Shown here in pieces: positions 10,513 to 22,327 of a stretch of DNA of 64,000 nucleotides; positions within the stretch are counted from its first letter, which is position 1, and every line of letters begins with the position of its first letter. Source of the DNA: Begonia masoniana (taxonomy: Eukaryota; Streptophyta; Magnoliopsida; Cucurbitales; Begoniaceae); contig CM039509.1 of the NCBI GenBank assembly GCA_022432975.1, positions 9,824,621 to 9,888,620 on the forward strand, read 5' to 3'. The position numbers and the translations under genes were made by a program. Below the pieces are notes generated by a model. The model did not search any database and was not told the DNA's origin. It worked only from the letters and a program-made list of their open reading frames with translations.

Positions 10513-11080
10513 ACCCTTCATTTCCTTCTTGCATCCTTCACACTTACTCTCTGGAATCTCAAATTCCAGAGAGCAACACAAACTCATCATCAAGCTCTCT
10601 GGAATCCGATTCCAGAGAGCAGAATTTCACACCCTTCTTTGCCCATTCACTCATTTTACCTCATAACACTTATTGCCATTCTCTCATTTTACCTCATAAC
10701 ACTTATGACTTAACTCAACCGACTCGCAGCAGACTTTGCGAAGTCCAACTGCATGGGTAGCTCTAAAAACCGAGCATACCAATACCAAATCTAATGTCAA
10801 TCAAAACATTTTCAAACATTCATTAAACAGTTCAAAACAAAACGTTTTACATACATTTACCAAAATGTTATCTAATCCCTATCCAGAATCCAAGCAACCT
10901 AAAATGTCTATACATTCATAATTAACATTAATCCCCCAAAATACGTACACAGACGATCCCCACGGGTCAAAAGCGCCTCGACTGCTCAGCGCACTCCCAC
11001 GAGCATCATCCATCAACTGCCTCCGACATCAGGAGGAGGAACGTCGTCCTCACCTGGATCTACGTCACCTAGCAGATCAC

Positions 11081-11661
11081 CTACACCATACAGACACATA
11101 TGAGATATTGAAATCTCAGTAAGCTACGTAAATGCAGATGCATGCGTGCGTATGCCATTCAGAAATCATGCTCAGATTCAGATTACAGATACATAATTAC
11201 AGATTTCAGATTCATTACGTCACAGACAGACAGAATTGTCACCGAAACCTCGACCCACTAACCCAAGGGGGCCCGTCCGGCGGTTGGACTACCCCGTGGG
11301 GTTAGAGAGGGGGGGTACACGCTTGCAACACGCACAGCCGTGCCTGAGCCCCATCTCGCATGACCAGAAACAGACAGATTACGTTTATTCATTCAGATTT
11401 CGTTACAGATTTCATTTCAGATTTACGTTCCTTTTCTTAAAAACACGTGCAGAAATTCCTTTTCATGACTTTCGAAAACCGTGATGCATGAACAGTTCAT
11501 ATCAGCGGAAAGTAAACAAACAACATACATATTAACCAGACAATACAACATAACCTAGCTACCCAACCTAAACAACGTAAAACAAGGAACCCTCAAGGAT
11601 CCTTGATACGACGACGAAGTATGGTGTAGACCTTTCGGTCAAGCAAGTCACGAGAACTTAC
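11081..11661 (-). other. candidate intron inside Gy2 3' LTR
   Basis: On the minus strand: donor CGAG|GTAAGTTC at 11661, acceptor GGTGTAG|GTGA ending at 11081, preceded by the CTTACTGAGATTT block. Length 581 nt. Conserved in the other Gy2 LTR (18300-18880) at the same length. Confidence 0.5.
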
Positions 11662-12658
11662 CTCGAGCGCGCAGAACCACGAGCTATGTCCACGAGAGTC
11701 GTGTGTCTGAGAAAAATACGACATTCACAGTTAAAACCAATTTAAACCATAAATGTCCAAATTTCAAAACTTAGCTAAAGAATTCTCCTAAATTCTTCAC
11801 TTAGCTAATTAAAGCTTTTCGAACATTAATTATAGCTCGATTATCCAAATTAACGAGTTTTCCCCTAAAACCCGAAATTTTACCAATTTATAACTTTTTC
11901 GCAAATCGACTTTTCTTCGTCCAATAACGTTCAATACGTTCAATACGTACTTAATCAAGGCTAACCTATTAATTACGAACCCTAATTCGCGTTTTTAACG
12001 GAAAACCTAATTTAAACCCTAACCCTAAATCGAACTAAAACTCGAAACAAACGCTCAGAGATTGAAGCTACATACCGAGAGTAGCGAGAGAGGAAGAAAA
12101 CGTGAAGGACGGAGGAGAAACGGAGGTCGGACGGAGGTTGGATGTTGAATGTCGCCGGCGGCCGAGAAGCTTTTCCTTCTCTGTTCGTGCGATCCAGAGA
12201 GAAAAAGAAAGAAAGAGAGAAAGTGAGGGAGAAATGAGGGTTTGTGATGTTTTTAATAAAAATTATTTGCAAATTACCATTTTGCCCTTCTTACTTAAAT
12301 CTATTTGTTTCGTCCTTCGTTTCGTTAATCGTCCTTCGATTCGGATTCTCGAAAATTCTACATTTTGCCAATAGCTCATATTCATCGCTAGGGCTTTATT
12401 AAAACTGTCCGTTCTCAATTTGGACTCCATTTACTATTTCTACTAAAACGTCAATTATATTACGATATAGGCAATTACTCGGAATATAGCGGTTAATCTC
12501 CGAAAATTCCCATAATTTCCTTAAAATTCCAATTAATCATTAGGGTCATAATGATGCTTTCTTTTTGTGAAACGGACCTGATTTGACATATTTACAAAAA
12601 TGTCATCCAATAATATAATAATAATAAAGTAATTAAGTCCGTACAACCGGGTATTACA

Positions 12659-12671
12659 TTCCACCCTCCTT
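12659..12671 (-). other. Gy2 polypurine tract
   Basis: Minus strand reads AAGGAGGGTGGAA directly before the 3' LTR start. Confidence 0.75.
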
Positions 12672-12711
12672 ATTCAGAATTTTGTCCACAAAATTAAATC
12701 ATACAAACAAC

Positions 12712-13881
12712 TTACTCAAACAACTTGGGGTACTCAGTCATCATGTCCTGCTGTCGTTCCCAAGTCGCCTCTTCCACCTCATGGTTCCGCCAAAGGACTT
12801 TGACCAGCGGGATCTCCTTGTTGCGCAAAATCTTGGTGGAATACTCCAAAATACGTACCGGCCTCACCTCATAAGTCAAGGTAGGATGTACCTCTATCTC
12901 CGTAGTCTCTATGACATGCGACGGATTGCGAAGACACTTCCGAAGCATAGATACATGAAAGACGTCGTGGATACCCTCCATAGAAGCCGGAAGCTGCAGT
13001 CGGTACGCCAACTTCCCGATCCTCTTTAGAATAGGAAAGGGCCCCACATATCGAGGGTTTAACTTACCCCTCCTTCCAAATCTCGCTATGCCCTTGAACG
13101 GAGAAACTTTAAGGTAGACCTCGTCGCCTTCTTCAAACTCTAGCTCTCTCCGTCGCGTGTCTGCATAGCTCTTTTGTCTGCTCAGAGCTACCATAATACG
13201 CTGTCGAATAATGGCAATCTTCTCTGTCGTCTGCTGTAGAATCTCAGGACCAACGATGCTGGCCTCGCCAACCTCGCTCCAATATAGTGGAGATCTACAC
13301 ATTCGACCATATAAGGCTTCATACGGAGCCATGCCAATAGTAGCCTGGTAGCTGTTATTATACGAGAACTCGATCAGCGGTAAATATCGGCTCCAAGAGC
13401 CCTGAAACTCCAGCACACACGCCCTGAGCATATCCTCCAGAATCTGATTAGTCCTCTCTGTCTGACCATCGGTCTGAGGATGAAACGCTGTGCTGAAATC
13501 TAGCCGAGTCCCCATAGCTCCATGTAAACTCTTCCAGAACTTTGACGTAAATCTGGGATCTCTGTCTGAGACGATAGAAACTGGAACTCCGTGCAATCTG
13601 ACAATCTCCTGCACATAGAGTTCGGCAAGCTGATCCATAGACGATGTCATCTTCACAGGCAAAAAGTGAGCCGACTTTGTCAATCGGTCCACAATAACCC
13701 AAATGCCGTCATGGCCTCTCGTAGTCCTCGGGAGTCCCACAATGAAATCCATAGAGATCTGCTCCCATTTCCACTCCGGAATCGGCAGTGGCTGTAGTGT
13801 TCCAGCTGGCCTCTGGTGCTCCGCCTTAACCTGTTGACAGACTAAACAGGTCTCGACGTACTGGGCAACCTCTCTCTTCAT
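12712..13881 (-). pseudogene. Gy2 pol: integrase core and chromodomain-like tail
   Basis: Continuation of the Gy2 polyprotein in another frame. Read from 13881 it gives the C-x2-C half of the integrase zinc finger (CLVCQQ), then the catalytic acids in SMDFIVG, IVSDRDPRF and GQTERTN. A basic linker follows (RRRELEF..GDEVYLKVSPFKG). The tail LTYEVRPVRILEYSTKILRNKEIPLVKVLWRNHEVEEATWE is typical in position and composition of Tekay chromovirus C-termini. It ends with a natural stop (YPKLFE). It is separated from the upstream frame by a single missing base, so it is a fragment, not a separate gene. Confidence 0.9.
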
Positions 13882-16800
13882 ACCTGGCCACCAGAAGTGC
13901 TGCCTAAGTCCCGGTACATCTTGGTACTTCCCGGGTGCACAGAATAAGCTGAAGAATGTGCCTCAGCCAATATCTCCTTCCTCAGACTCTCGTCGCTAGG
14001 CACGTACCACCTATGCCTGAACTTCAGAATACCATCCGCTGATAAATGGAAATCCGACGAGTCATCTAACATCATACTGGATCGAAGCTCCATACACTCC
14101 GAATCGTTCTGCTGAGCCTCACGTATACGATCCAGAATAGTCGGCCTGAGAGAAATGTTGGCGAGCATACCGGATAACTCAGCCACTATCTCCACGTCGA
14201 ACCTCTCTATCTCAGACCGCAACGTAACTGACATCGCTGCTAATGAAGGCTGACTCGTAGAAGGCGCTCTACTCAAGGCATCAGCAACCTTGTTCGCCTT
14301 CCCCGGATGGTACTTGATGTCAAAATCGTAATCCTTGACGAACTCAAGCCATCGTCTCTGTCTCATGTTCAGCTCCTTCTGCGTAAATAGGTACTTCAGG
14401 CTCTTGTGGTCGGAGAATATGTCGCACTGCTGCCCATACAAATAGTGTCTCCATATCTTCAGTGCGAAGACCACAGCCGCTAACTCGAGGTCATGCGTAG
14501 GGTAGTTTTGCTCATACGGCTTCAGCTGCCGAGAAGCATAAGAAATGACTTTCCCCTCTTGCATCAACACGCAACCAAGCCCGACTCCAGATGCATCGCA
14601 GTAAACACTGAACCTGACACCCTCAACGGGTAGCGCCAGAACTGGAGCGGTGGTCAATCTCTGCTTTAACTCTGCAAAACTGTCATCGCAAGCAGACGAC
14701 CAAATAAACCTCTCACTCTTCCGAGTCAAGCGTGATAAGGGAAGTGCAATCTTCAAGAATCCCTGAATAAACTTCCGGTAGTAACCGGCCAATCCGAGAA
14801 ATCCACGCACCTCACGTACGTTCTTCGGCTGCGGCCAATCTCTGACCGCCTGGACTTTGCTCGGATCCACAGAAACTCCATCCTGTGATATGATATGGCC
14901 TAGGAAACTCACTCGGTCAAGCCAGAATTCGCACTTCGAAAACTTCGGATAGAGTTGGCGCTGACTCAATATCTGCAGAACAATCCGTAGATGCTCCTCA
15001 TGCTCCTCCCTCGTCTTAGAGTAGATGAGGATGTCGTCAATAAATACCACTACAAACTTGTCCAGATACTCTCTGAAGACACGGTTCATCAGATCCATGA
15101 ACGCTGCAGGAGCATTAGTGAGCCCAAATGACATAACGAGGAACTCATAATGCCCATACCTCGTCCTGAACGCGGTCTTTGGCACGTCATCCCTCCGGAC
15201 CTTCAGCTGATAGTAACCCGAGCGCAGGTCAATCCTGGAGAATACTCGGGCACCCTGTAGCTGATCAAACAAATCGTCGATCCTGGGCAGCGGATACTTG
15301 TTCTTCACTGTCAACTTGTTCAGCTCCCTATAATCAATACACATCCTGAGGGTCCCGTCCTTCTTTTTGACGAACAGAACGGGCGCACCCCAAGGCGATA
15401 CACTGGGTCGAATAAACCCCTTCTCTAACAACTCATCTAGCTGAGTCCTCAACTCTCTCAACTCAGCTGGTGCTAACCGGTATGGGTTCTTAAACGTTGG
15501 CGCGGTGTTCGGATACACATCAATAGTGAACTCGATCTCCCGGTCGGGCGGTAATCCGGGGAGATCGTCAAGGAATATACCAGAGAAATCTCTGACAATA
15601 GGAATGTCGCTCGGCTGTAATCCGCTGAGCAACTGCACATCAAATACTGAGGCCATAAAAATAGAGCACGCACCTTTGAACTGCTCGTTGACCTCCATAG
15701 CATAAGAGATAGGCGATCCAGTCAATCGGTTCATCGCCTGATAAGAAAACTCTGCTCTGTCCGGGGGTCGGAAGGTAACAATCCCGGAGCGACAATCGAT
15801 GGTGGCGAAGTGCTGTGCTAGCCAGTCCATCCCCAGAATAAGATCGTACCGCTCTATGCTCATAACTATCAACCGAGCATAAAGGGTAACATCCCCTACT
15901 GAGACAATAGTACCCTGGAGAATGCGATCCGACTGCATACGCTCTCCAGAAGGCAGCATAACGCTATACTCGACTCCAGCTAACTCAGATTCTAGCCCCA
16001 ATCTAGCCATACATGTAGTCGATACGAAGGAGTGTGTAGCTCCTGTATCCATCAGAGTAAATACAATAGAGCCCATAAGCAAAATAGTACCTGCAATCAC
16101 GGCAGGCTGAGCCTCATCATCAACATCGCCCGGCTCAATAAATGCAAAGACCCTCGGCATAACTCTCCACTGATCTCCGCCTATCTGATCTCGGCTCTGC
16201 AGTGGACAATCTCTGACAAAGTGGCCGATATCTCCGCATCTAAAACATTTGTTCGTGCCAACTCGGCACTCGCCGCTGTGCTCCTTCTGGCATCTAGGGC
16301 ACCAGGGCATCTGAGAAGTACCCTGTACCTGTTTTCCCTTACCCCGGTCAACACCTCCCTCGAGAGGTCTCTTCACACCCCTAGGCTGTGGCTGAGGTGG
16401 CGGTGCTCTAGGTTGCCATCCCTGATTCCGAGGCTGAGGTCGGATCTCTCTGAAGAAGCCCTTAGCTGGCTCCCTCGGTCGAATACATGTAGCCCTGGCA
16501 GCCTCTATATCCAGAGCTCTAGCTGTAATGTCAGAAAAGGGCACATCAATAATACCTGAGACAACCACGTGCATCCGAATCTCAGGATTAAGCCCCTCCA
16601 TAAACTGATGCACCTTCTCCTCATTGTCGCTGACAAGGCGTGGTGCAAATCTAGATAGTGCATCGAACCTCCGAATATAATCAGCAACTGAACCGGTCTG
16701 CTTCAGCTGCATGAACTCGTTCCTCTTAGCCACTCTCATCGTGCGGCTGAAATACTTATCGAAGAATAGGAACTTGAATCGATCCCATGTCATAATAGAT

Positions 16801-17177
16801 ACGTCCGTCGTCACCTTGATTGAATCCCACCAGAAACGGGCATCCATCGCTAAGTGAAAGGTAGCATAAGCCACCTTGCTCCCGTTGCCGACCTCTGCAT
16901 AATTTAGCATATCCTCCATAACTCTGATCCACTCCTCGGCACGAGTCGGATCCGATGACTGACCGTCAAATACTGGAGGACGTAAGCCTTGGAACCTCTG
17001 CATACCCTGATTAACAGGGACTACTAGCTCCTGGGCCCTCTGATTCTCTCGCTGTGTCTCCCGATTTACTAAATCCGTAATCTGCTGCGCTTGCCGGTCC
17101 ATATGCTGAGACTGGCGGTCCATCAAATCGGTAAGACGATCCATCGCATCGTCTCTCGGATCCCTTCCCCGAGTCAT
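13878..17177 (-). CDS. Gy2 gag, protease, RT, RNase H and start of integrase
   Basis: 1099-codon frame. Gag carries a Gln/Arg-rich N-terminus ([13 protein letters not shown]), a C-x2-C-x3-H-x3-C motif ([12 protein letters not shown]) and a CCHC knuckle at 311-324 ([14 protein letters not shown]). Protease is D-T-G-A with D377. RT is F-I-D-D with D714/D715. RNase H keeps YCDAS, SDHKSL and ADALSR, so its acidic set appears intact. The integrase zinc finger begins ([19 protein letters not shown]), then a one-base deletion at about 13904-13906 diverts the frame to an early stop. The start ATG follows the candidate leader intron. Without the frameshift the polyprotein would be complete. Confidence 0.93.
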   Translation of the reverse strand: MTRGRDPRDDAMDRLTDLMDRQSQHMDRQAQQITDLVNRETQRENQRAQELVVPVNQGMQRFQGLRPPVFDGQSSDPTRAEEWIRVMEDMLNYAEVGNGSKVAYATFHLAMDARFWWDSIKVTTDVSIMTWDRFKFLFFDKYFSRTMRVAKRNEFMQLKQTGSVADYIRRFDALSRFAPRLVSDNEEKVHQFMEGLNPEIRMHVVVSGIIDVPFSDITARALDIEAARATCIRPREPAKGFFREIRPQPRNQGWQPRAPPPQPQPRGVKRPLEGGVDRGKGKQVQGTSQMPWCPRCQKEHSGECRVGTNKCFRCGDIGHFVRDCPLQSRDQIGGDQWRVMPRVFAFIEPGDVDDEAQPAVIAGTILLMGSIVFTLMDTGATHSFVSTTCMARLGLESELAGVEYSVMLPSGERMQSDRILQGTIVSVGDVTLYARLIVMSIERYDLILGMDWLAQHFATIDCRSGIVTFRPPDRAEFSYQAMNRLTGSPISYAMEVNEQFKGACSIFMASVFDVQLLSGLQPSDIPIVRDFSGIFLDDLPGLPPDREIEFTIDVYPNTAPTFKNPYRLAPAELRELRTQLDELLEKGFIRPSVSPWGAPVLFVKKKDGTLRMCIDYRELNKLTVKNKYPLPRIDDLFDQLQGARVFSRIDLRSGYYQLKVRRDDVPKTAFRTRYGHYEFLVMSFGLTNAPAAFMDLMNRVFREYLDKFVVVFIDDILIYSKTREEHEEHLRIVLQILSQRQLYPKFSKCEFWLDRVSFLGHIISQDGVSVDPSKVQAVRDWPQPKNVREVRGFLGLAGYYRKFIQGFLKIALPLSRLTRKSERFIWSSACDDSFAELKQRLTTAPVLALPVEGVRFSVYCDASGVGLGCVLMQEGKVISYASRQLKPYEQNYPTHDLELAAVVFALKIWRHYLYGQQCDIFSDHKSLKYLFTQKELNMRQRRWLEFVKDYDFDIKYHPGKANKVADALSRAPSTSQPSLAAMSVTLRSEIERFDVEIVAELSGMLANISLRPTILDRIREAQQNDSECMELRSSMMLDDSSDFHLSADGILKFRHRWYVPSDESLRKEILAEAHSSAYSVHPGSTKMYRDLGSTSGGQV

Positions 17178-17190
17178 ATTTATAGAACTC

Positions 17191-17254
17191 CTATAAAATT
17201 TTAAACAGATAATCCTAAGAAACTGAAATCAAACAAAGCAGTAAACAGACTTAC
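17191..17254 (-). other. candidate 64-nt leader intron of Gy2
   Basis: Minus strand: CAACT|GTAAGTC donor at 17254 and TTTTATAG|GA acceptor at 17191, 14 bases before the gag ATG. Confidence 0.5.
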
Positions 17255-17325
17255 AGTTGATGAAGGATGTCCGCGTAGTGGCTGCGCAGTCGAGCAGTCT
17301 ACAGAATCGATTTTAAAACCCGGGG

Positions 17326-17337
17326 GCTCTGATACCA
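17326..17337 (-). other. Gy2 primer binding site
   Basis: Minus strand TGGTATCAGAGC, four bases inside the 5' LTR end. Confidence 0.93.
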
Positions 17338-17341
17338 TAAT

Positions 17342-19877
17342 TGTAACACCCCTAATACTGTACCTATTTACCCGTACAAATTTTTTTTTCATTTTATACT
17401 TTTTACTTTTTTTATGCTTTAAATAAAATTTAATACGGAATCTAAACCGAAGTTGAAATCAGAACTGAAGTCGGAATTAAAACTGAACTTTAAAAACATT
17501 TAAAACAAAACCTTTTAATAAATAATTAAAACTAAAACATTTATTAAAACTTAAAATAAAACTATTAAAAGAAGGGAGGGCAGAATCGGAATTCTGCCCT
17601 CAGAAATGTAGCAGCGACCGGGCGCTGCAAATTGCAGCGCCCAAGCGCTGCATTCGCTGCAAACATGCAGCGACTGGCGACTGGTCGCTGCAAACATGCA
17701 GCGCCCAGTCGCTGCAACCTTGCAGCGACCCACCCTTCATTTCCTTCTTGCATCCTTCACACTTACTCTCTGGAATCTCAAATTCCAGAGAGCAACACAA
17801 ACTCATCATCAAGCTCTCTGGAATCCGATTCCAGAGAGCAGAATTTCACACCCTTCTTTGCCCATTCACTCATTTTACCTCATAACACTTATTGCCATTC
17901 TCTCATTTTACCTCATAACACTTATGACTTAACTCAACCGACTCGCAGCAGACTTTGCGAAGTCCAACTGCATGGGTAGCTCTAAAAACCGAGCATACCA
18001 ATACCAAATCTAATGTCAATCAAAACATTTTCAAACATTCATTAAACAGTTCAAAACAAAACGTTTTACATACATTTACCAAAATGTTATCTAATCCCTA
18101 TCCAGAATCCAAGCAACCTAAAATGTCTATACATTCATAATTAACATTAATCCCCCAAAATACGTACACAGACGATCCCCACGGGTCAAAAGCGCCTCGA
18201 CTGCTCAGCGCACTCCCACGAGCATCATCCATCAACTGCCTCCGACATCAGGAGGAGGAACGTCGTCCTCACCTGGATCTACGTCACCTAGCAGATCACC
18301 TACACCATACAGACACATATGAGATATTGAAATCTCAGTAAGCTACGTAAATGCAGATGCATGCGTGCGTATGCCATTCAGAAATCATGCTCAGATTCAG
18401 ATTACAGATACATAATTACAGATTTCAGATTCATTACGTCACAGACAGACAGAATTGTCACCGAAACCTCGACCCACTAACCCAAGGGGGCCCGTCCGGC
18501 GGTTGGACTACCCCGTGGGGTTAGAGAGGGGGGGTACACGCTTGCAACACGCACAGCCGTGCCTGAGCCCCATCTCGCATGACCAGAAACAGACAGATTA
18601 CGTTTATTCATTCAGATTTCGTTACAGATTTCATTTCAGATTTACGTTCCTTTTCTTAAAAACACGTGCAGAAATTCCTTTTCATGACTTTCGAAAACCG
18701 TGATGCATGAACAGTTCATATCAGCGGAAAGTAAACAAACAACATACATATTAACCAGACAATACAACATAACCTAGCTACCCAACCTAAACAACGTAAA
18801 ACAAGGAACCCTCAAGGATCCTTGATACGACGACGAAGTATGGTGTAGACCTTTCGGTCAAGCAAGTCACGAGAACTTACCTCGAGCGCGCAGAACCACG
18901 AGCTATGTCCACGAGAGTCGTGTGTCTGAGAAAAATACGACATTCACAGTTAAAACCAATTTAAACCATAAATGTCCAAATTTCAAAACTTAGCTAAAGA
19001 ATTCTCCTAAATTCTTCACTTAGCTAATTAAAGCTTTTCGAACATTAATTATAGCTCGATTATCCAAATTAACGAGTTTTCCCCTAAAACCCGAAATTTT
19101 ACCAATTTATAACTTTTTCGCAAATCGACTTTTCTTCGTCCAATAACGTTCAATACGTTCAATACGTACTTAATCAAGGCTAACCTATTAATTACGAACC
19201 CTAATTCGCGTTTTTAACGGAAAACCTAATTTAAACCCTAACCCTAAATCGAACTAAAACTCGAAACAAACGCTCAGAGATTGAAGCTACATACCGAGAG
19301 TAGCGAGAGAGGAAGAAAACGTGAAGGACGGAGGAGAAACGGAGGTCGGACGGAGGTTGGATGTTGAATGTCGCCGGCGGCCGAGAAGCTTTTCCTTCTC
19401 TGTTCGTGCGATCCAGAGAGAAAAAGAAAGAAAGAGAGAAAGTGAGGGAGAAATGAGGGTTTGTGATGTTTTTAATAAAAATTATTTGCAAATTACCATT
19501 TTGCCCTTCTTACTTAAATCTATTTGTTTCGTCCTTCGTTTCGTTAATCGTCCTTCGATTCGGATTCTCGAAAATTCTACATTTTGCCAATAGCTCATAT
19601 TCATCGCTAGGGCTTTATTAAAACTGTCCGTTCTCAATTTGGACTCCATTTACTATTTCTACTAAAACGTCAATTATATTACGATATAGGCAATTACTCG
19701 GAATATAGCGGTTAATCTCCGAAAATTCCCATAATTTCCTTAAAATTCCAATTAATCATTAGGGTCATAATGATGCTTTCTTTTTGTGAAACGGACCTGA
19801 TTTGACATATTTACAAAAATGTCATCCAATAATATAATAATAATAAAGTAATTAAGTCCGTACAACCGGGTATTACA
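17342..19877 (-). repeat. Gy2 5' LTR
   Basis: 2536 bp, nearly identical to 10077-12658 apart from the 46-bp deletion in the palindromic cassette. The intron-like signals are kept at 18880 (donor) and 18300 (acceptor). Confidence 0.95.
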
Positions 19878-20307
19878 GTCTATGAATGTTCATGCATACA
19901 CGTTTTCCTCTGAAAGTCATGAAAAGGTTTTCTGCACACGGTTTGAAGTTAAGTAAGATAAAACCTGTAATGTAATGTATGGTTAAGTGTGGACGAGGAG
20001 TGGCATCCTGTCATGTACTCCTGTTGTGGCATGTACTCCTGTTGCGGCATGTACTCCTGTTGCGCCAGCTCCTCTTCCCACTTATACCTTCCTGTCAAGT
20101 GAAATGTAATGTAATGTTCATGTATTTGAAAAAGATTCATGCATAGCACGTTCATCACTCTGCATTGTATATTCTTACTGAGCTCTAGGCTCATAGATGA
20201 ACTCCCTGTTGTAGGTACGGATCCTCCAGATGAGGAGCTTGAGCCTCAAACTGATGAGTTGATGTAGTTGGCGGGAAGAGCTCACGGGATGGTTGCTGCA
20301 GTCAGAC
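19878..20307 (+). repeat. Gy1 3' LTR, piece 2
   Basis: Resumes Gy1 LTR after Gy2; corresponds to about 3192-3617 of the 5' LTR. It has an extra short unit (GTTGCGGCATGTACTCCT type, near 20036-20060) relative to the 5' LTR. The acceptor-like TGTTGTAG|GTAC is kept (AG ends 20214). It ends with target bases cagac. Confidence 0.93.
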
Positions 20308-20611
20308 TGTGACGCCCCAAAACCGTACCCGATCGGGGTCCGGGATCGGAGCCATCACACCGGACATTTTACAGAAAACAAGACATATTTTTTTTTTTGA
20401 AAACATATAACAGTAGGAGACATGAAGACGTATAAACACATAGATAATAGTTACAAATGGCAGAAGCAGAAGATGTAATTAATGGTTAATGAGAATAAGA
20501 CAAAAAGTGAACAGTGACCGGATGACTAAAAGTGTGAACAGTGACCGGATGACTAAAATTGTGAACAGGGTTCAGCGGCAGAGACTGGATAAAACTGGGC
20601 AGAAGAGGTGG

Positions 20612-20801
20612 TGACGTCAACCGGAAGACGAGTGACGTCAAGCGGAAGACACAGACGGTAACTGAGATCGGATGAGGAGATGACGTCAGCCGGAAGATGG
20701 ATGACGTCAACCGGAAGATATAAGCATTATACTGGCGGAAAACTGGGATGACGTCAGCCGGAAGACATATTTACACTGAGCGGAAGACTTCGATGACGTC
20801 A
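20612..20801. promoter_or_regulatory. TGACGTCA array in solo LTR B (6 sites)
   Basis: Six perfect palindromic TGACGTCA motifs, most followed by AACCGGAAGA or AGCCGGAAGA, within a degenerate GGCGGAAGAC repeat. TGACG(TCA) is the recognised core of plant TGA-type bZIP factors; activity here is not shown. Confidence 0.6.
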
Positions 20802-21423
20802 ACCGGAAGACGGGGTTTTAAACTGGGCGGATGACTGAATCGACTGGGGCGGATGACTAAATTGACTTTGACTGGGTGGATGACTGAATTGACAACATTT
20901 AACAGGATGACATATCAACAGAAGACATAACAACGGAAGGCATAAAACTTCAAAATTTATTAAAAACCCGATTTCAAAACACAGTTTTAAAACAACATAT
21001 TTGACAACATGACAGACAACATGACAAAGATTCGAGAAAACAAATTGCATGGATAGCTCTAAAACCAGAAACTATCCATGCACAGACTAATAGAAAATAT
21101 TCCAAACAAATTTCAGAATACTTCGAAACATAATTCAACTGTCAAATACAGAGGTTTAAAACTTAAACATCAAAATCTATACATTATCCAAATTTCCAAC
21201 AGAATCCCAACAGAGTTTTCAACAACCAAAAATACAGAATCCTAACATAGTTTAAAAACCAAACACAGAATTCCAGTAGGGTTTACAGTCATAGACTTTA
21301 CTTTGAATACTTAAACTTCGGGACAGGATTTGTCTGGCTGCAGCAACCATCCCGTGAGCTCCTCCCCCAACTACATCAACTCGTCAGTTTGAGGATCAAG
21401 CTCCTCATCTGGAAAATCCATAC

Positions 21424-21916
21424 CTACAACAGGAGTTCAACTATGAGCCTAGAGCTCAGTAAGAACATACAATGCAGAGTGATGAACGTGCTATGCATGA
21501 ATCTTTTTCAAATACATGAACATTACATTACATTTCACTGGACAGGAAGGTATAAGTGGGAGAAGGAGCTGGCGCAACAGGATGTACATGCCACTTTCAG
21601 GACATAACAGGAGTACTTGACAGGATGCCAGTCCTCGTCCACACTTAACCATACATTTTCTTTACAGGATTTTATCTTACTTACTTCAAAACCAGTGCTG
21701 AAAACATTTGCATAATTTTACAGGAAAACGTGTATGCATGAATAAGTGCGATGCTTAAACTTAACATTCACAGATGACAGAATGAATACAACAGGAAACA
21801 GAATATAACGGAAACACGTTTAACTTAAAACATAACCTAAAACCTATCTACCCGAACCAGACCTAGTACCTCCGAGTTGTAGGGCCTTAAGGGCCAACGT
21901 AGATGCATGAACTTAC
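21424..21916 (-). other. candidate intron inside solo LTR B
   Basis: Minus strand: donor ACAG|GTAAGTTC at 21916, CTTACTGAG block and TGTTGTAG|GTA acceptor ending at 21424; 493 nt. Confidence 0.5.
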
Positions 21917-22327
21917 CTGTGTGCAGCCAAGTAGTATGCTCGAACGTCTCTGGAAAGCTCGGACCTTTGCTGAAGAAAACGGAGAAATGCTGGAGAAACA
22001 AAGTGTGGAAGTTTTGTTTCAATCGCCTGGAAGAGAGAAAACAGAAAGGGGAGGTAGAAGTGAGCTTCACGTAGGAGGAAGAGAAGACATATCTTCTTCA
22101 ACAAGTTGCCACTTGGCACTCATCCATTGGTTTGCTTCCACCTACCTTAATTACTTCCACATTTACCCTTCCATTATCTTTTAACCTAATTGATTGGTTT
22201 GGTTAGTTGGAAATTAGTTTGGTTCTCCCTTAACATTCCACCATTTCAACCAAAACATACATTGTATTATATTATTTAAAATACAATTCGGGGAGACGGT
22301 TACGTGGCAAAAATGCCGGGTGTTACA

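Larger units (their letters stand above)
10077..12658 (-). repeat. Gy2 3' LTR
   Basis: 2582 bp; in plus orientation it begins TGTAACACCCCTAATACTG and ends GGGTATTACA. It contains the palindromic cassette (10345-10512), two further stem-loops of the CTCTGGAAT..ATTCCAGAG type (10550-10620) and the intron-like signals (11081-11661). The two-copy aaccctaaccctaa near 12015 is not telomeric sequence. Confidence 0.95.
10077..19877 (-). mobile_element. Gy2: complete young Ty3/gypsy element
   Basis: 9801-bp minus-strand element with two LTRs (10077-12658 and 17342-19877), PBS, gag-pol and a polypurine tract beside the 3' LTR. Target duplication gtcta at 10072-10076 and 19878-19882 is exact. Apart from one 46-bp length difference in the palindromic cassette, the LTRs look almost identical; the one substitution I noticed is ccctTag / ccctCag near 10336 and 17601. 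This is the youngest complete insertion here. Confidence 0.96.
20308..22327 (-). mobile_element. Solo LTR B, relative of Gy1/Gy3 LTRs
   Basis: 2020-bp LTR with no internal region, flanked by exact 5-bp duplication cagac (20303-20307 and 22328-22332), the product of LTR-LTR recombination. On the minus strand it starts TGTAACACCCGGC like Gy1. It carries six perfect TGACGTCA sites, the inverted 9-bp-stem hairpin (21048-21080), the GGCCCTTAAGGCCCTACA block and intron-like signals. It lies in the opposite orientation to its Gy1 host LTR. Confidence 0.93.

Noticed and set aside
10286..10760. Cys/Ala/Gln-rich frames (CSDQS, AAPSRCN) on both strands
   Set aside because: Created by the GCAGCG/CGCTGC palindromes; differ between LTR copies by the 46-bp indel.
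12010..12030. Telomere-like ccctaaaccctaa
   Set aside because: Only about two imperfect copies, present in both Gy2 LTRs as ordinary LTR sequence.
12102..12374. Arg/Glu-rich 90-codon frame, repeated at 19321
   Set aside because: Lies in LTR leader; duplicated only because LTRs are duplicated; no homology recognised.
13448..13797. Frames antisense or out of phase to Gy2 integrase
   Set aside because: Shadows of the real coding frame; no independent motifs.
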